Below are positions 14,694 to 16,992 of a DNA stretch of 16,992 bases, piece after piece. Numbering within the stretch: the stretch's first letter is position 1; every line of letters begins with the position of its first letter. Below the pieces are notes generated by a model. That model saw only the letters and a program-made list of their open reading frames with translations, was not told the DNA's origin and ran no database searches. The DNA is taken from NCBI GenBank assembly GCA_029058705.1, contig JAIDXA010000020.1:1-16992 (forward strand), in the 5' to 3' direction. Position numbers and translations under genes: made by a program. The DNA comes from Paramuribaculum sp. (lineage in GTDB: Bacteria; Bacteroidota; Bacteroidia; Bacteroidales; Muribaculaceae).

Positions 14694-16010
14694 ATGAAAA
14701 AAATCGTGATAGCTGCAGCTTCGCTTCTCGCATTTCTGGGGGCGAACGCCGAGGGCTACCAAATCAACACCTTGAGCGCAAAACAATTGGGTATGGGACA
14801 TACCGGAACCGCTCTTAAACTTGGCTCTGAGAGCATGATTTTCAATCCGGGAGCGCTCGGATTCTCCGACAAGACACTTGACATCTCAGGATCTGTCACT
14901 GCTATCAAGGCGGATGCGACAGCGACTCATCAGGGGGTAGACTACAAAACCGACAACGGGCTCTCAACTCCGCTTGCATTGAACGTCGCATTCAGAATCT
15001 ATGATAACCTTCAGGCCGGTATTTCATTCTACACACCCTATGGAAGCGGTATCAACTGGACAAAAAGCTGGCCTGGATCAATGCTGAACCAGAAAGTCGA
15101 TCTGAAAGTATATAACGTACAGCCGACCGTTTCGTGGAGGATCACAAAGAATCTGTCAGTCGGTGTCGGGATGATGCTCTCGTGGGGAAGCGTCAATCTC
15201 GACAAGGCGCTGATTCCCGGAAGCGCTTTCGATGAATATGCCGGACAAACTATCCTTGGTCACACTCCTGCCGCCTCTGTCAATCTTGACGGAACGAGCC
15301 ATGTTTCTCTTGGCGCCAATGTCGGTGTCCTATATGAAATAAACCGCAAATGGAGCATCGGTGCCAATTTCCGCACTAAAATGGGAATGAAAATGACATC
15401 CGGAACTGCCAAGCTCAATTATGCAAACGAAAATATTGCAGGAATGCTCGCCGCTCTTCCTCTCGGTCAGATAAACGAAGCTACATTTGCATCCGAAATG
15501 CCTTGCCCCTACGTCCTGAATGTCGGTGGCTCATTCAAGCCTGACGATCGTTGGACCATTGCCGCAGATGTGACTCTGACCGGTTGGAATGCCTATAAGA
15601 ATCTCGAAATCACATTCCCGGAACTTCCAGAACAGCTTCAGGCTATATTCAATCAGGACATTCCCAAAAAATATAAGAACTCGCTGACATATCATGTCGG
15701 CGCCCAGTATGCCGTCACCGACCGGGCCGATCTGCGTCTCGGTCTGATGGTCGACACATCACCCGTCAACCGTGACTGTTACAATCCTGAAACACCCGGC
15801 ATGACAAAAATCGAGCCGACTGTAGGATTCTCGTTCCGTCCGGTTCGTCAGCTGTCGATAGATTTCGCGTTCATGTATGTAGCCGGACTTGGAGCCGACG
15901 ATGCCCGGTGTGAGTATAGAGACATGCTTAATCAGAAAACCAACATTTTCGTGGCAGACTACAAATGTCATGCATTCGCTCCATCGCTCGGCCTTTCCTA
16001 CACCTTCTGA
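14694..16010 (+). CDS. OmpP1/FadL/TodX family outer-membrane transporter
   Basis: A 438-residue outer-membrane barrel of the FadL family, which carries long-chain fatty acids or other hydrophobic molecules across the outer membrane. The signal peptide is MKKIVIAAASLLAFLGANA, with cleavage expected before EGYQ. The N-terminal plug region has the family pattern: LSAKQLGMGHTGTALKLGS, then the hallmark NPG at 51-53 in MIFNPGALGF. Repeated aromatic-edged strands follow (FRIYDNLQAGISFYTPYGSG, WRITKNLSVGVGMMLSW), and the protein ends GLSYTF with a terminal Phe. The longer reading frame begins at a TTG at 14634, but those 20 residues overlap the promoter (14633-14664), so the ATG at 14694 is used. 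No clear terminator lies between this gene and the lipoprotein 111 nt downstream, so read-through is possible. Substrate unknown. Confidence 0.92.
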   Translation: MKKIVIAAASLLAFLGANAEGYQINTLSAKQLGMGHTGTALKLGSESMIFNPGALGFSDKTLDISGSVTAIKADATATHQGVDYKTDNGLSTPLALNVAFRIYDNLQAGISFYTPYGSGINWTKSWPGSMLNQKVDLKVYNVQPTVSWRITKNLSVGVGMMLSWGSVNLDKALIPGSAFDEYAGQTILGHTPAASVNLDGTSHVSLGANVGVLYEINRKWSIGANFRTKMGMKMTSGTAKLNYANENIAGMLAALPLGQINEATFASEMPCPYVLNVGGSFKPDDRWTIAADVTLTGWNAYKNLEITFPELPEQLQAIFNQDIPKKYKNSLTYHVGAQYAVTDRADLRLGLMVDTSPVNRDCYNPETPGMTKIEPTVGFSFRPVRQLSIDFAFMYVAGLGADDARCEYRDMLNQKTNIFVADYKCHAFAPSLGLSYTF

Positions 16011-16121
16011 AAAAAAGTTTTTGTAGTGAACAAAAATCGGATCATCGGAGTTATTAAACATTGATAAGCTATATCAACGATCCAAATCTTATTTAACCCC
16101 TAACTTGAAAACTCGAAAATT

Positions 16122-16346
16122 ATGAAAAAAGTTGTTCTTACATTAGCTGTAGTAGCCGCAGTCTCGTTCGTTGCCTGCAACAACAAAGCCAAAGAAGAAG
16201 CACAGGCTGCCGCCGCAGATTCCACAGAGGCTCTCCTCATCGAGGAAGAAACCGTTACACTCGTGGAAGATACAACTGCCGCTGTCGCCGATACTGTAGC
16301 GGCTGCTGCCGCTGCTGTCGTCGACTCAGTCGCAGCTCAGAAGTAA
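16122..16346 (+). CDS. Small Ala/Asp-rich lipoprotein
   Basis: A 74-residue protein with MKKVVLTLAVVAAVSFVAC, an N-terminal signal and lipobox with lipidation expected at C19. The mature part is CNNKAKEEAQAAAADSTEAL and then an acidic, Ala/Val-rich tail ending DSVAAQK. It holds four D(S/T)(T/V) triplets (D33, D50, D57, D68), which fit the Bacteroidetes O-glycosylation sequon. The composition and short length suggest an extended or helical envelope lipoprotein of abundant type, but there is no domain I can name. The leader is A/T-rich (ATTTAACCCCTAACTTG and on), as in many Bacteroidetes genes. It lies downstream of the FadL gene and upstream of a clear terminator (16394-16428). That it is a real gene rests on the clean signal, lipobox and terminator. 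Confidence 0.8.
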   Translation: MKKVVLTLAVVAAVSFVACNNKAKEEAQAAAADSTEALLIEEETVTLVEDTTAAVADTVAAAAAAVVDSVAAQK

Positions 16347-16393
16347 GAAAGGCGACCCGCTCAGGCGAGCCACCAACTGAACTTCAAAAAATT

Positions 16394-16428
16394 AACCGTT
16401 GCCTTATCCCGGCGGCGGTTATTTTTTT
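16394..16428 (+). terminator. Intrinsic terminator of the small lipoprotein gene
   Basis: AACCGTTGCC (16394-16403) pairs with GGCGGCGGTT (16411-16420) over ten pairs including two G-U, around a 7-nt loop, and is followed by A then seven T (16422-16428). Confidence 0.85.
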
Positions 16429-16594
16429 GATCCCGCCGACCGAACGATCCTACGCTTTAATACGTTTTATCTGCTGAACAGCCCGTCAAGAGCGGCCGGA
16501 CACGGTTATTTTTCGGAAACTTCATCCATTATAATCTTTTTCGCGTTTCTGTCAGGCCTTTACAAACAACCCCACACCTCACAATCCATTCGTT

Positions 16595-16992
16595 ATGTTA
16601 CGTTTATGTCTCCTTAGCGCCGCCTTGATGCTTGCGGCTCTTTTCCCCTCCCGATCCAACGCCCTTAAACCGCGCGAAATGCCTGATACATTCCTTATTC
16701 CCGAACGCGCGGTCATTGCGACTGGAAGCCCCGAACACGCAGGCGCTCTCGTGGCTATTCTCTACGATACCCGTGATCTCCATTTCACCGATCCCTCAAG
16801 CCCGCGTTTCCTCTTTCTTGACCGGGAAGGGAAAGTGGCGCTCGGCATCGGAGGTTACATAAAGGGAACCGCGCAATATGATTTCGACGGAGCCATCGAT
16901 GATGGAGCTTCGTTCATAACCTATGATATCCCCGTTCCGGCGAATCCTGCGCAGAAGGAGCAGTTCTATGGCAACGCCAACCACTCGACCCT
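16595..16992 (+). CDS. DcaP-like outer-membrane porin (partial, C-terminus beyond right edge)
   Basis: The 132 residues present begin with a signal peptide (MLRLCLLSAALMLAALFPSRSNA, cut before LKPRE). A segment follows that I recognise from DcaP-type porins: DLHFTDPSSPRFLFLDREG (61-79), then KVALGIGGYIKGTAQYDF (80-97), the first barrel strand, and then ASFITYDIPVPANPAQKEQF. DcaP porins are trimeric outer-membrane channels for small anionic or dicarboxylic compounds in other bacteria; the substrate here is unknown. The ATG at 16595 is preceded by an AT-rich stretch without a convincing promoter box. It follows the terminator of the lipoprotein gene, so it is probably transcribed alone. Family call is moderate because most of the barrel is missing. 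Confidence 0.68.
   Translation, partial: MLRLCLLSAALMLAALFPSRSNALKPREMPDTFLIPERAVIATGSPEHAGALVAILYDTRDLHFTDPSSPRFLFLDREGKVALGIGGYIKGTAQYDFDGAIDDGASFITYDIPVPANPAQKEQFYGNANHST

Noticed and set aside
16061..16077. TTGATA/TATCAA inverted repeat upstream of the lipoprotein
   Set aside because: A six-base A/T-rich palindrome is common by chance in such a leader and there is no second copy to support an operator.
16399..16617. A 72-codon plus-strand frame between the lipoprotein and the DcaP-like gene
   Set aside because: Its start lies inside the terminator stem and it overlaps the beginning of the porin gene, which has a clear signal peptide.

Overview
The window looks like a chromosomal segment of a gut Bacteroidales bacterium, most likely Muribaculaceae or a close relative. 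This is inferred from protein families and DNA signals, not from a search. The base composition is balanced. Several promoters fit the Bacteroidetes pattern (TTTG at -33, about 20 nt, TAnnTTTG at -7). There are several secreted or outer-membrane proteins, periplasmic glycosidases of the GH95, GH97 and GH65 families, a one-subunit pyruvate:ferredoxin oxidoreductase, and envelope proteins carrying D(S/T)(A/I/L/V/M/T) tracts that match the Bacteroidetes O-glycosylation sequon. I see no rRNA, tRNA, CRISPR array, phage gene or intact transposase.

Layout. 1-907 (-) is the N-terminal part of a phosphoethanolamine transferase, cut by the left edge. It overlaps by 14 nt the end of a POTRA-less Omp85/BamA-like barrel gene (894-2084, -). 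Divergent from that is a DUF3943 membrane protein (2309-3244, +). It converges, with a 6-nt gap, on a GH95 alpha-L-fucosidase-like gene (3251-5698, -). Between GH95 and a hexapeptide-repeat sugar O-acetyltransferase (5951-6544, -) sits a 195-bp MITE-like element with 21-nt terminal inverted repeats and a TAA duplication. Divergent from the acetyltransferase is nifJ (6763-10332, +), ending at a terminator with a 29-bp perfect stem. Converging on it is a two-gene operon, GH97 then GH65 (14477 to 10504, -), joined by a GTGA start/stop overlap. Divergent from that is a FadL-family outer-membrane transporter (14694-16010, +), then a 74-residue Ala/Asp-rich lipoprotein (16122-16346, +) with its own terminator. 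The start of a DcaP-like porin (16595 to the right edge, +) closes the window.

How it fits together. Most genes serve the cell envelope: lipid A modification, outer-membrane barrels and porins, a lipoprotein, and periplasmic glycan hydrolysis. GH97 and GH65 probably act in sequence on alpha-glucosides in the periplasm, and GH95 removes alpha-L-fucose (or alpha-L-galactose) from host or plant glycans. No SusC/SusD pair lies in the window, so these are not a complete polysaccharide utilisation locus as seen here. NifJ, the one central-metabolism gene, links pyruvate to acetyl-CoA and reduced ferredoxin and has the codon use of a highly expressed gene.

Most notable on close reading: the MITE-like element upstream of GH95; promoter positions that move the starts of the Omp85, acetyltransferase and FadL genes inward from the longest ORFs; the very long terminator hairpin; a structured nifJ leader; and clusters of O-glycosylation sequons just after the signal peptides of envelope proteins.
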